Assembly (NCBI GenBank): GCA_964621445.1
Contig: CAZUNO010000006.1
Coordinates: 92,336 to 156,335, forward strand
Reading direction: 5' to 3'
Length of the DNA: 64,000 nucleotides
From: CAZUNO01 sp964621445 [NCBI: Candidatus Hadarchaeota archaeon]
GTDB taxonomy: Archaea; CAYQAE01; CAYVLA01
Shown: positions 48,453 through 57,006 of the stretch, piece after piece
Layout: every line of letters starts with the position of its first letter
Numbering within the stretch: position 1 is the first letter of the stretch
Program-made: the position numbers and the translations under genes
The notes under the pieces: generated by a model
The model's input: only the letters and a program-made list of their open reading frames with translations
The model's database searches: none
Told to the model about the DNA's origin: nothing

Positions 48453-50735
48453 ATGAATGGAGATGAAGAGCATCTCCCGGAGGACTTCTATCCCGAGCCC
48501 TCGGAAGAAGTGGAGACCTCCCTGGATTCTCTGATAGAAAAGGGAGAGGAGATAATTTCCAGGTCCATGGCCGACATAGATTCAAAGGGCAATTATGGCC
48601 GGATTTGGGTTTTCCTCACTAAGAAGCATCTCATGGTAATAGAAGATGATGGTGAGATAAAGTACAATTTGCAAATGGCCAACCTCCAGATGGTCGAAAT
48701 CAGGGACTTTGTGGGAAATGGGCTTCTAACAGTCCTGGACAATGAGGAGAAAAGGATAGACGTAGTTCGATTTTCCAGAACCAGATCCAAGGGATTCCTG
48801 GACCTGGCGGGAAAGGTGGCCGAGGTCCTAAGGTCTAATGGAAATGCTAAGGATCAGGAAGATAGGGAAAAGGGACTTAAGGTCGAAGGGGATGCAGGAG
48901 AGGAGGCGCGGCGCTGCCCCAAATGTGGTCGTCCTCTTCCCAAGAGATCCGATATCTGTCCCCACTGCGTAGAGAAACGACGGGTATTTAGGAGGTTACT
49001 GAAATTCGTTCGACCCTATTGGATCCCGGTTACTGTGAGCTTCATTCTCACCGTCTTCATCTCCCTGGCAAACCTGGTTCCGGCCATACTCCTCAGGGAC
49101 CTAATAGATGGTTTAGTTGACATGAGGGGTGGGGATGCCTCCGCCGCGAGTCAATTTTTAGGACAACTGGCCTTGTTCTTGGGTATAGTGTACGCGACCT
49201 CCGCGGTGGCAAAGGCGGGGCGTCGATATCTGAATGGATGGTTGGGAGAAAAAATAACCTTCGATATCAGGAAGGCCATGTACCGTTATCTTCAGATGCT
49301 TTCTCTCAGGTTCTACGACCGCAAGAGAACTGGCGAGTTGATCTCAAGGGTCAAGAAGGATAGCTCCAACATAAGGGCCTTTCTAATACAGGGCAGCCAG
49401 AAACTACTAGTTGATATGGTGACCATGGTTGCTATATCCGCCATTCTTTTTTCCATAGAGCCCAGGATAGCGGCGGTTTCGCTTTTGCCGGTCCCCATCC
49501 TGGCCCTGGGAACATCTCTTTTTGCCAAAAAGATACACCGCATCTATCATAGGGTATGGCGTTCATGGGCCAAGATGAGTTCGGTACTTGCCGATACAAT
49601 TCCGGGCATCTTGGTGGTAAAGGCATTCGCACAGGAGGATAGGGAAGTCAACAAGTTCGAGGATAGCACCGATAGTTTTGTATCCGCCAAGATAAGAACC
49701 CATAAACTGAAGTCTCTATTCTTCCCGGCCATGGGACTTCTCATGTACATGGGAAGCGTTATCGTCTATTGGTGGGGGGGTATTCTAAGCGTCAAGGAGA
49801 CCATTACCATAGGGACGCTTACGTTATTCGTCTCCTATCTCTGGAGATTCTACCAGCCGGTTCAAAGACTGAGTCAGATAACGGATCAGATTGAGAAGGC
49901 TTCCACTGCCGGAGAGCGGATATATGAAGTGCTGGATACCACCCCCGAGGTTCGTGATGCAAATGATTCGGTTAAGATGGAGGACATGAAGGGAGCAATC
50001 TCGTTTGAGGACGTGTCCTTTTCATACAATAATGAGAGCAGAGTTCTGGAGGGCATTAACCTTGAGGTGGAGCCGGGAGAGATGGTTGGCCTCGCCGGTC
50101 CCAGCGGTTCGGGCAAGTCGACTCTGGTTAAATTGATATCCAGATTCTATGACCCCGACGAGGGAAAGGTTAGCATCGATGGCGTTGATGTGAGGAAGAT
50201 CAAGCAGAGATCACTACGAGAGCGAATAGGTGTCGTCCTTCAGGAACCCTTCCTGTTCCATGGGTCCATAGCGGAAAACATCTCCTATGCACGTCCAAAG
50301 GCAAGCAGAGAGGAGATCATTCAAGCGTCCAAAGCGGCAAATGCACATTCATTCATAATGCGCCTTCCCGAGGGTTATGACACCCAGGTTGGTGAGCGCG
50401 GGGCTCGACTATCCGGCGGGGAGAAGCAGAGGATATCCATCGCCCGGGCAATAATTAACAAGCCCTCGATAATCGTGTTGGATGAGGCAACCTCCTCTGT
50501 TGACACGGCAACGGAGAGATCAATTCAGGAGGCACTGGAGAGGCTAATCGAGGGCAGGACCACAATTGCCATCGCACATAGACTATCCACCTTGAGAAAT
50601 GCCGATAAGCTCATCATCATGGAGGATGGCAAGATCGTGGAACGCGGGAAACACGAGGAGCTGCTTGAAAAGGACGGGGTCTATGCTAATCTGGTTAGGA
50701 TGCAGGGCGAATTGGCAAAGGCTAATGCTGTGTGA
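48453..50735 (+). CDS. ABC exporter with N-terminal PH-like and zinc-ribbon regions
   Basis: A 760-residue half-transporter of the MsbA/MDR type. CGGAGGTGG lies upstream of adjacent GTG/ATG starts; ATG 48453 is preferred. Residues 20-130 look like a PH domain (GRIWVFLTKKHLMVIEDD; NLQMVEIRDFVGN). A zinc ribbon follows (CPKCGRPLP...CPHC near residues 154-170). The six-helix membrane domain spans about 190-480. The ATPase has Walker A GPSGSGKST, Q-loop VVLQEPFLFHG, signature RLSGGEKQR, Walker B IIVLDEATSS and the H-loop IAHRLST. It probably works as a homodimer. Substrate is unknown. The PH and ribbon parts are unusual for the family. Confidence 0.93.
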   Translation: MNGDEEHLPEDFYPEPSEEVETSLDSLIEKGEEIISRSMADIDSKGNYGRIWVFLTKKHLMVIEDDGEIKYNLQMANLQMVEIRDFVGNGLLTVLDNEEKRIDVVRFSRTRSKGFLDLAGKVAEVLRSNGNAKDQEDREKGLKVEGDAGEEARRCPKCGRPLPKRSDICPHCVEKRRVFRRLLKFVRPYWIPVTVSFILTVFISLANLVPAILLRDLIDGLVDMRGGDASAASQFLGQLALFLGIVYATSAVAKAGRRYLNGWLGEKITFDIRKAMYRYLQMLSLRFYDRKRTGELISRVKKDSSNIRAFLIQGSQKLLVDMVTMVAISAILFSIEPRIAAVSLLPVPILALGTSLFAKKIHRIYHRVWRSWAKMSSVLADTIPGILVVKAFAQEDREVNKFEDSTDSFVSAKIRTHKLKSLFFPAMGLLMYMGSVIVYWWGGILSVKETITIGTLTLFVSYLWRFYQPVQRLSQITDQIEKASTAGERIYEVLDTTPEVRDANDSVKMEDMKGAISFEDVSFSYNNESRVLEGINLEVEPGEMVGLAGPSGSGKSTLVKLISRFYDPDEGKVSIDGVDVRKIKQRSLRERIGVVLQEPFLFHGSIAENISYARPKASREEIIQASKAANAHSFIMRLPEGYDTQVGERGARLSGGEKQRISIARAIINKPSIIVLDEATSSVDTATERSIQEALERLIEGRTTIAIAHRLSTLRNADKLIIMEDGKIVERGKHEELLEKDGVYANLVRMQGELAKANAV

Positions 50736-50760
50736 AATAGGATAACTCTTTCACTGGATT

Positions 50761-50937
50761 TTAGATTCTGTTGCGGATGTTTCGTATTATTGCCTGGCAG
50801 TACTGAGGTAGGTCACCGGGGGTGGCGCGAGGTTACCATATTTCCGTCAACTACTACGGGTTCATCCTTGTAGTTTGCAGCAGCATTTTCCAGATCATCC
50901 CAATGTGAGGATCCATCAATGGCGGGTGAAACCGCAT
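50761..50937 (-). pseudogene. C-terminal remnant of a DJ-1/PfpI family protein
   Basis: On the minus strand, one frame reads SPAIDGSSHWDDLENAAANY and then DEPVVVDGNMVTSRHPR, a near-perfect match to the C-terminal part of PfpI-type intracellular protease or glyoxalase (DEPVVVDGNLVTSR). It then shifts frame near 50820 and continues DLPQYCQAIIRN to a TAA at 50761-50763. The N-terminal half with the nucleophilic Cys is missing. This is a gene remnant between the ABC exporter and the gene at 50971. Confidence 0.6.
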
Positions 50938-50970
50938 GTTTTTTAATGTGGAAAGCGAAAAGGCGAGATA

Positions 50971-51291
50971 ATGACTGACCCAGATCCAGATGAGATGGAG
51001 GATCGTCTGACCGTTGAGGATGATGAGGCCGAAGAGGTACTAAGGAACTTTCTACATCATTATATCGAGCAAAAAGTCGGCACTCACGAGGATGTCAACG
51101 TGGAGGAGATATTGGGCCGTATTGACGATCCTGATCTGATTGATTCCCTCGCCTGGGGACGTGAGATGTCCAGAGTGCGACAGACGTTAAAGGGCTTTTC
51201 AAAGGATGTCCTGGTGGACATCATCTCCGAGGAGATGGAGGCAGAGGGTCTGTTGGATTCAGAGGAAACTAGAACCGCTTTAAGAATCTAG
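50971..51291 (+). CDS. Small acidic protein of unknown function
   Basis: A 106-residue protein rich in Asp and Glu, predicted mainly helical (LRNFLHHYIEQKVG; EEILGRIDDPDLIDSLAWG; DVLVDIISEEMEAEG). The ATG at 50971 is preceded by GGCGAGAT, and TTTTTTAATG about 30 nt upstream may be the promoter. It lies just upstream of the LigD-polymerase pseudogene on the same strand. No family is recognised. A role with DNA end joining is only a location-based possibility. Confidence 0.5.
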   Translation: MTDPDPDEMEDRLTVEDDEAEEVLRNFLHHYIEQKVGTHEDVNVEEILGRIDDPDLIDSLAWGREMSRVRQTLKGFSKDVLVDIISEEMEAEGLLDSEETRTALRI

Positions 51292-51349
51292 GAGGCTTAG
51301 TAAAAACCTGTGCACCGGACACGGACTTGATTTGAGTGAGGGTAGGATC

Positions 51350-52116
51350 GAAGGAGATTTAGATTTCCAACTGGGATAATGTTCTTTTTCCTGAAGCCGG
51401 GATAACCAAGGGTGACGTCCTAGAGTATTACCGCGACATATCGGTTCACATCCTTCCCCATCTAAGGAACCGGCCATTGAGCATGCACAGGTTTCCGGAT
51501 GGCCTGGCAGGGGAGGATTTTTACCCAAAAAAGAAGCCTGATCATTTCCCGGAGTGGATAACCGAGATTGAGGTCCACAAGATTATCGTCCCGATAGAAT
51601 CGTTTTCGACCTGAACCCGCCTGAGGAGGAGTTCGACGATGTGGTGTTTGGCGCGTTTCGTGTGAAGGAATTGCTGGAGGAGGACGATCCCCCTGGTTAT
51701 GACTACCGGATCCCAGGGAGTACACGTCACGGTTCCAGTTAGAGGAGAGGTTTCCTATGAGGAGTCACGTACTTTCGACCAAAAAACTGCAAATATTCTG
51801 GCGGAAAAGCATGAGGATCGTCTAACCGTGGAGCAGAGAAAGGATAGAAGGAAGGATCGGGTCTTTATCGATACCTACCGCAACTCGTATGCACAGACCT
51901 TTAGTGGCGCCCTACTCGCTTAGAGCTAGGGAGGGAGCTCCCGTGGCAACCCCGCTAGAATGGAAGGAGCTTAAGGGGAATTTTCGTCCCAGGAAATATA
52001 AATTGAAAAACATATTTCGGAGAATAACACAGAAGAAGAATCCCTGGGAGGACATAGACAGGATATTCGTAACTCTGGATATCGCGGATGAGCTACCTGA
52101 TTCTAATGAGGTATAA
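51350..52116 (+). pseudogene. LigD-type primase-polymerase (NHEJ PolDom), multiply frameshifted
   Basis: The frames together show the archaeo-eukaryotic primase-polymerase domain of LigD. Frame one, from near 51370: NWDNVLFPEAGITKGDVLEY, RNRPLSMHRFPDGL, KKKPDHFPEW. About 60 residues of the middle are missing. Frame two: RPDRIVFDLNPPEEEFDDVV. Frame three: TTGSQGVHVTVPV, HEDRLTVEQRKDRRKDRV, FIDTYRNSYAQT. Frame four: LVAPYSLRAREGAPVATPLE and a C-terminal end to TAA at 52116. The metal site DLDPP reads DLNPP. At least three frameshifts and a deletion make this inactive. Confidence 0.85.
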
Positions 52117-52176
52117 CCTTGTATGACTCCAGCGTCATATAGGATTAAGAAAGAAAAAAGAAAATGTAGATGCTCC

Positions 52177-52845
52177 CTATTCGGGGGCCACTACCAGGGT
52201 TTCCTCCACATCGACGACGCCTGAGGTGAATTCGGCGGAGTCAAGGGCCATGCGGTAGGATGCCCAGTCTGGAACGCTTCCCGTCAGTGTTACCTTCCCG
52301 TCCACTACCTCCACGTCAACCGAACCTGCATCCGGGCCAAGCCTTCGCTCCAGGGCATCAGTGATGTCCTGGGCAATGGATTCGTCGACGTAATCATCGG
52401 TGGGCACGACCGCTATGTTGTTGATAACCTCGAGCACGCCCAGGGTCTCGTATGCTATGTTCTCTATTTTGGTCTTCTTCCAATAGACGTCTATGGTTCC
52501 CTCCAGGGTGACAACGCCCGAATCTGCATCTATGTCGACCTTTGATGACTGAATGGTGGTATCCCATACTAGCCGCTGATCCAGGTGGTCGGCTATCTTT
52601 TCGTCCTCGGGTATCACTATCTCCTCAGGGTGTTCGATCTCTATCTGGTTAATGACATCGGTAACGTCCCTGGCTAGCCAAGCATCGGCTTCTGCAGCGT
52701 CCACCGCGTTCCTGTCGGGGACGGTCCCCGAAAGGGTTACCACCGTTCCTTTGACATCCACCTTTATGTCCGAGGCATCGACGCGGTTATCCCAGTAAAT
52801 TTCGTCCACTACTCTTTTCTTAATATCTTCCTCCAATACAATCAC
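52177..52845 (-). CDS. Triple BON-domain protein
   Basis: A 222-residue soluble acidic protein with three BON domains: residues about 1-70, 80-145 and 150-220. Each has the pattern of a helix then VDVxxGxVTLxGTV and a terminal strand (GTVVTLSGTVPDR; SGVVTLEGTIDVYWKK; GKVTLTGSVPDWASY). BON domains bind membranes, phospholipids or osmotically relevant ligands. No signal sequence is seen, so it is likely cytoplasmic. It starts at GTG 52845. Its neighbours are the PolDom pseudogene and Ku. Confidence 0.9.
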   Translation of the reverse strand: MIVLEEDIKKRVVDEIYWDNRVDASDIKVDVKGTVVTLSGTVPDRNAVDAAEADAWLARDVTDVINQIEIEHPEEIVIPEDEKIADHLDQRLVWDTTIQSSKVDIDADSGVVTLEGTIDVYWKKTKIENIAYETLGVLEVINNIAVVPTDDYVDESIAQDITDALERRLGPDAGSVDVEVVDGKVTLTGSVPDWASYRMALDSAEFTSGVVDVEETLVVAPE

Positions 52846-52971
52846 TATCTGGAATTGATTCGGAATTCAATTATAAAGTCAGGGATTGATAATGGAGTTG
52901 ACAGAAATCGCATCCGATTTTCACTGGACTAATGAGGTTAATGTCTATTTTGGATGAGGATATGAAAAAGA

Positions 52972-53355
52972 ATGGAGGGAGGAAGACAGGACCAAAAACC
53001 ACCCGGATTCATTTACTCAATCCTATCATCGGTACTAGTGATTTTGAATGCGATAGCAATATGGGTAGATGAGGAGATTATCGATTACCTTTTTGCTCCT
53101 CTAAAATACCTAATTGGAATGGAACTTCTTCTTAACTTAGTTCCGATCTGTTTCACCCTCGCGCTCATAATCCTTGCAAGTGGACTGGCCTTGAGGATAA
53201 TGCCTAGGCAACATCTTAGAATTGGGGTTTTATTGATTGCCTGCTCCTTATTCTGTCTTCTAATTGGGGGTGGTTTCGTTTTCGGTTCTGGCTTTGGCAT
53301 AAGGGCAGGCGTGGCAGCTTTAAGACATACAAGGAAGGATCGGGGAATGGGTTAG
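52972..53355 (+). CDS. Three-span membrane protein of unknown function
   Basis: A 127-residue protein with three predicted membrane helices (about residues 13-32, 50-72 and 84-108). The N-terminal tail is polar (MEGGRQDQKPPG) and the C-terminus is basic. A Gly-rich helix end (CLLIGGGFVFGSGFGIRAG) is typical of DUF4064-like small membrane proteins, but the match is weak. It converges on Ku with 11 nt between them. Confidence 0.55.
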   Translation: MEGGRQDQKPPGFIYSILSSVLVILNAIAIWVDEEIIDYLFAPLKYLIGMELLLNLVPICFTLALIILASGLALRIMPRQHLRIGVLLIACSLFCLLIGGGFVFGSGFGIRAGVAALRHTRKDRGMG

Positions 53356-53366
53356 AGTTCAGTTGG

Positions 53367-54149
53367 TCATTCAGGGGTGCGCGCCTTGGCGGTTTTCACG
53401 CTCTTCTTAAGCGCCTCAACCAGGTTTTCAGGTTCCTCCTCCTCTTCCTCAACCCTCTTTTCAACTTCTATCCCGCTTATATTAGCCTGTATGATGTTCT
53501 TGAGCGCCTTTCTGTATTGGTCTTCGATCTCTTCGGATTCGAACTCCTCGGTCATTGAGTCAATTAGGTCCTCGGCCATGCGTAGTTCATTAGATCTTAC
53601 CTCGATGCTCCCCAAATGGGTGGTGGCCCCCTCCATTGAACGTATCTCGTCGGGGTAATACATGGTCTCCAGCAATATTCCCTTCTGGTAATGCCTGAGA
53701 CAGCATAGGTGTTGCTTGGTCCTCATCACTATCTTGGCGAGGGCGACTTTGTCGGTGTTTTGCATTACCCTGGTCAATAGTGCGTAGGCCTTTTCGGCGC
53801 CCTGTTGTGGTGATAGGTAGTAGGACTTATTGAAGAAAATGGGATCTATCTCCCCTAGATGCAGGAACTGGATGATGTCAATATTTTCCGGGTTTGGTAG
53901 ATCGATGGCCTCCAGATCCTCGTCCTCTATGACCACCCAGTTTCCCTTCTCATATTCATACCCCCTGGAAACGTGCTCCCAGGGCACTACCTCTTCACAC
54001 TGAGGGCAGTATCTTTGGTACTTCAGGGGGGTCTTGCACTGGTCATGAATATAATTGAATGATATGGACTTTGATTCGGTGGCCTTGAACATATTTACCG
54101 GTATGGTTACAAGGCCAAAGCTTATGTGACCGGACCAGACTGTCTGCAT
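53367..54149 (-). CDS. Ku DNA end-binding protein
   Basis: The NHEJ Ku protein, 260 residues from ATG 54149 (MQTVWSGHISFGLVTIPVNM). A TTG 27 nt upstream is possible but the family starts near this Met. It has the prokaryotic Ku core: YIHDQCKTPLKYQRYCPQCE near residue 45, PWEHVSRGYEYEKGNWVVIE, SYYLSPQQGAEKAYALL, and TKQHLCCLRHYQKGILLETM. The C-terminus is acidic then basic (EEEEEEPENLVEALKKSVKT). It should form a ring-shaped homodimer on DNA ends. The gene is intact and lies 1.25 kb from the broken LigD-type polymerase. Confidence 0.96.
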   Translation of the reverse strand: MQTVWSGHISFGLVTIPVNMFKATESKSISFNYIHDQCKTPLKYQRYCPQCEEVVPWEHVSRGYEYEKGNWVVIEDEDLEAIDLPNPENIDIIQFLHLGEIDPIFFNKSYYLSPQQGAEKAYALLTRVMQNTDKVALAKIVMRTKQHLCCLRHYQKGILLETMYYPDEIRSMEGATTHLGSIEVRSNELRMAEDLIDSMTEEFESEEIEDQYRKALKNIIQANISGIEVEKRVEEEEEEPENLVEALKKSVKTAKARTPE

Positions 54150-54370
54150 CTTGATCGAGGCCTGGCTTGGGTTCAACTGATATTAATTGTTGTTAACATC
54201 TTGTCTGATTGCCGAAGGCGGGTATTGTGTATAGATCTAGGGAATAATCTATCCGAGACCCTACCTAATCTAGATTTTTCCAAACTGCGAGATAATGGAG
54301 GGGAAGGGAATAATACGCTGGATTAATAAACCCGTTCCGAGGGTTCATAGGCTAAAAGGCCGGTTTTTAT

Positions 54371-56086
54371 ATGGAAGGGAAACTCGATATCGCCGAGGAG
54401 GCCTCGTTAGTACTCTGTGGGGCTGCTGGACAGGGACTAAAGACAGTGGAGAATCTATTGACCAAGGTTCTCAAATCGAGTGGGTATAATATATTCGCGA
54501 CAAAGGAGTTCATGTCCCGAATAAGGGGGGGAACAAATTCAACATCCATTAGGGTGTCCTCAACCCCTGTGAGAGGTTACTGCGATAGAATCGACCTATT
54601 GGTGCCTCTTAGTAAAGGGGGGATCAAACACGTCAAAAGCAGGATGTCGGAAGCCACCATGGTGATGGGCGAGGAGGAGGTGATTTTCCCTGAAATCCAG
54701 AGGGAGAGGGGATTGGTGATCCCCCTCACGGAGATAGCAGAGGATGTAGGGGGAAAGATCTACGCCAATACGGTGGCTGCCTCCAGCATTTCCGCCCTAT
54801 TTGGCGTGAAATTCGAGGTCCTGAGCCATATCTTGAAAGAGGAATTTTCCGAAAAGGGAAAAGAAATAGTGGATAAGAATCTTGAGGCGGCCGAGAAGGG
54901 GTTCGAAGCAGGATCCGATCTGGTTAAGGAAGGAAAGGTCAGGATAAAGATAGAGAGAGGCAAGGGGATTGAGGATCAAATACTGCTGAATGGAACCCAG
55001 GCTGTCGCTCTGGGCTCACTGGCCGGGGGTTGCAACTTCGTTTCCTTCTATCCAATGACTCCGGGAACCGGGGTGCCAACCTTCATCGCACAGCACTCAC
55101 AGGACCTGGGATTATTGGTTGAGCAGGCCGAGGATGAAATCTCCGCCGTTAACATGTCTATAGGTGCCTGGTATGCCGGGGCCAGGGGGATGGTTTCCAC
55201 CTCCGGAGGAGGCTTCGCCCTCATGGTGGAGGGTCTAAGCCTCAGTGGCATCCTGGAGACCCCGGTGGTTATTCATCTGGCACAGCGTCCGGGACCGGGA
55301 ACCGGGCTGCCAACCAGGACCGAGCAGGGAGATCTGCTCTTTTCGGTGTACACGGCTCATGGAGAGTTTCCCAGGGTCATCTATACGCCCGGTTCCGTGG
55401 AGGAGGCATTTGAGCTATCCTACAGAGCATTTCAGGTAGCCGACAGGTATCAAGTTCCGGTAATCATTCTCACCGATCAATACCTGGTTGATTCCTATTA
55501 CAACCTCCCCGATCTGGAGCTGGATGACAAAGAGCCTGAAAACCATTACCTGGAGACAGGGGAGGATTACAGGCGGTATGATCTGACCGAGGACGGAGTT
55601 TCTCCCAGAGGCGTTCCAGGAGTGGGGAGAGGCCTGGTTGTAGTGGACAGCGACGAGCATGATGAGGAGGGTCACATAACGGAGGATTTCGATACCAGGG
55701 TGAGCATGGTAGATAAGAGGTTGAAAAAACTTGAAATGCTACGAGGCGAGGCCGTGCCCCCGCGATTGATTGGCGGTGAGGATTACGAGTTGCTAGTTGT
55801 TGGATGGGGCTCGACCCTGGGTATACTAAAAGAGGCGGTCGAGGGCCTGGGGGACAAACCGGTATCACTGCTCCATTTTCCACAGGTCTACCCTGTCCCG
55901 GATCAGGCCACCGAGATCATAGAAAGAGCCGAGAGATCGGTGGTTATAGAAAATAATGCTACTGCCCAGTTTTCAAAACTACTCCGCTTGGAGACGGGTC
56001 TAGAGATCGAGGAGAGCATAAACAAGTACAATGGACTTCCCTTTTCGGTTGAGGAAGTTAAGGATAGATTGGAGGGATTAACCTAG
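54371..56086 (+). CDS. 2-oxoacid:ferredoxin oxidoreductase, fused gamma-alpha subunit
   Basis: A 571-residue fusion. Residues 1-190 are the gamma domain (GAAGQGLKTVENLLTKVLKS; TKEFMSRIRGG). Residues 195-570 are the alpha domain (GTQAVALGSLAGGCNFVSFY; PMTPGTGVPTFIAQHS; EISAVNMSIGAWYAGARGMV; QRPGPGTGLPTRTEQGDLLF). With the beta subunit downstream it oxidatively decarboxylates 2-oxoacids with CoA and ferredoxin, the standard two-subunit KorAB-type enzyme of archaea. No ferredoxin-like delta subunit is adjacent. The specific 2-oxoacid is uncertain. Confidence 0.95.
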   Translation: MEGKLDIAEEASLVLCGAAGQGLKTVENLLTKVLKSSGYNIFATKEFMSRIRGGTNSTSIRVSSTPVRGYCDRIDLLVPLSKGGIKHVKSRMSEATMVMGEEEVIFPEIQRERGLVIPLTEIAEDVGGKIYANTVAASSISALFGVKFEVLSHILKEEFSEKGKEIVDKNLEAAEKGFEAGSDLVKEGKVRIKIERGKGIEDQILLNGTQAVALGSLAGGCNFVSFYPMTPGTGVPTFIAQHSQDLGLLVEQAEDEISAVNMSIGAWYAGARGMVSTSGGGFALMVEGLSLSGILETPVVIHLAQRPGPGTGLPTRTEQGDLLFSVYTAHGEFPRVIYTPGSVEEAFELSYRAFQVADRYQVPVIILTDQYLVDSYYNLPDLELDDKEPENHYLETGEDYRRYDLTEDGVSPRGVPGVGRGLVVVDSDEHDEEGHITEDFDTRVSMVDKRLKKLEMLRGEAVPPRLIGGEDYELLVVGWGSTLGILKEAVEGLGDKPVSLLHFPQVYPVPDQATEIIERAERSVVIENNATAQFSKLLRLETGLEIEESINKYNGLPFSVEEVKDRLEGLT

Positions 56087-56097
56087 GAGGTGGTATT

Positions 56098-56958
56098 ATG
56101 GATCCGGAAATTTTTAATATGGAAAACCTTGATATAGCCTGGTGCCCGGGTTGCGGTAACTATTCTATCCTGCCCACCCTGAAGGAGGCGCTCTCGGACC
56201 TGGATTTAAAGCCCTGGGAAGTGGTATTCGTTTCCGGGATAGGACAGGCGGCCAAGACGCCTCATTACTTCAAAACAAATCTGGTTAATGGTCTACACGG
56301 CAGATCCTTGCCTGTGGCCACGGCGATCAAGGTCTGCAACCCCGACCTTGAGGTGATTGCCGAGAGCGGGGACGGTTGCATGTATGGCGAGGGCGGGAAC
56401 CACTTCATTCACTGCATTCGTAGGAATCCGAACCTCACCTGCATGGTCCACAACAATATGGTCTACGGTCTCACCAAGGGCCAGGCCTCACCAACCTCCC
56501 AGCTTGGATTCGAGACCTCCATCCAGGTTGAGGGAGTTTTCGAGCGTCCCTTGAACCCCGTAGCTCTGGCCATATCCCTCGGTGCGTCATTCGTGGCCCG
56601 CACATTCGCCGGCGATAAGGACCATCTGAAGGAGACCTTGAAGCAGGCCATAGGGCATAAGGGATTTTCCCTGATTGACGTCTTCCAGCCCTGTGTATCC
56701 TACAACAAGGTCAATACCTTCAAGTGGTTCCGGGAAAAAACCTACAAGGTTGCTGAGTCATATGACCCTGAGGACAGGGAATTGGCCTTCTCAAAGGCCG
56801 TGGAAAAGGATAAGCTGGCATTGGGATTGATCTACCTCAATCCAAGACCAACATTCGAGGAGGAATCGGTGCCTTACTCCAGCGGAGACCAGACTTCCCT
56901 TTTCAAGAGGTCTGCGGATAGAAAGAAGCTACTGGAAATCATGGATGGCTTCCGGTAG
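56098..56958 (+). CDS. 2-oxoacid:ferredoxin oxidoreductase, beta subunit
   Basis: The thiamine-diphosphate-binding beta subunit, 286 residues. The cluster and TPP motifs are intact: WCPGCGNYSILPTLKEALS (CxxC), the TPP-Mg motif GDGCMYGEGGNHFIHCIRRN and NMVYGLTKGQASPTS, then CVSYN near residue 200 for the remaining cluster ligand. It begins 11 nt after the alpha-gamma gene with GGAGGTGG upstream of the ATG, so the two form one operon. It is cytoplasmic and oxygen-sensitive by family. Confidence 0.95.
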   Translation: MDPEIFNMENLDIAWCPGCGNYSILPTLKEALSDLDLKPWEVVFVSGIGQAAKTPHYFKTNLVNGLHGRSLPVATAIKVCNPDLEVIAESGDGCMYGEGGNHFIHCIRRNPNLTCMVHNNMVYGLTKGQASPTSQLGFETSIQVEGVFERPLNPVALAISLGASFVARTFAGDKDHLKETLKQAIGHKGFSLIDVFQPCVSYNKVNTFKWFREKTYKVAESYDPEDRELAFSKAVEKDKLALGLIYLNPRPTFEEESVPYSSGDQTSLFKRSADRKKLLEIMDGFR

Positions 56959-57006
56959 CTCCACCCGGGTTAACAGTTTTCTCTATCCGCCGAGCGGGTA
57001 AACCCG

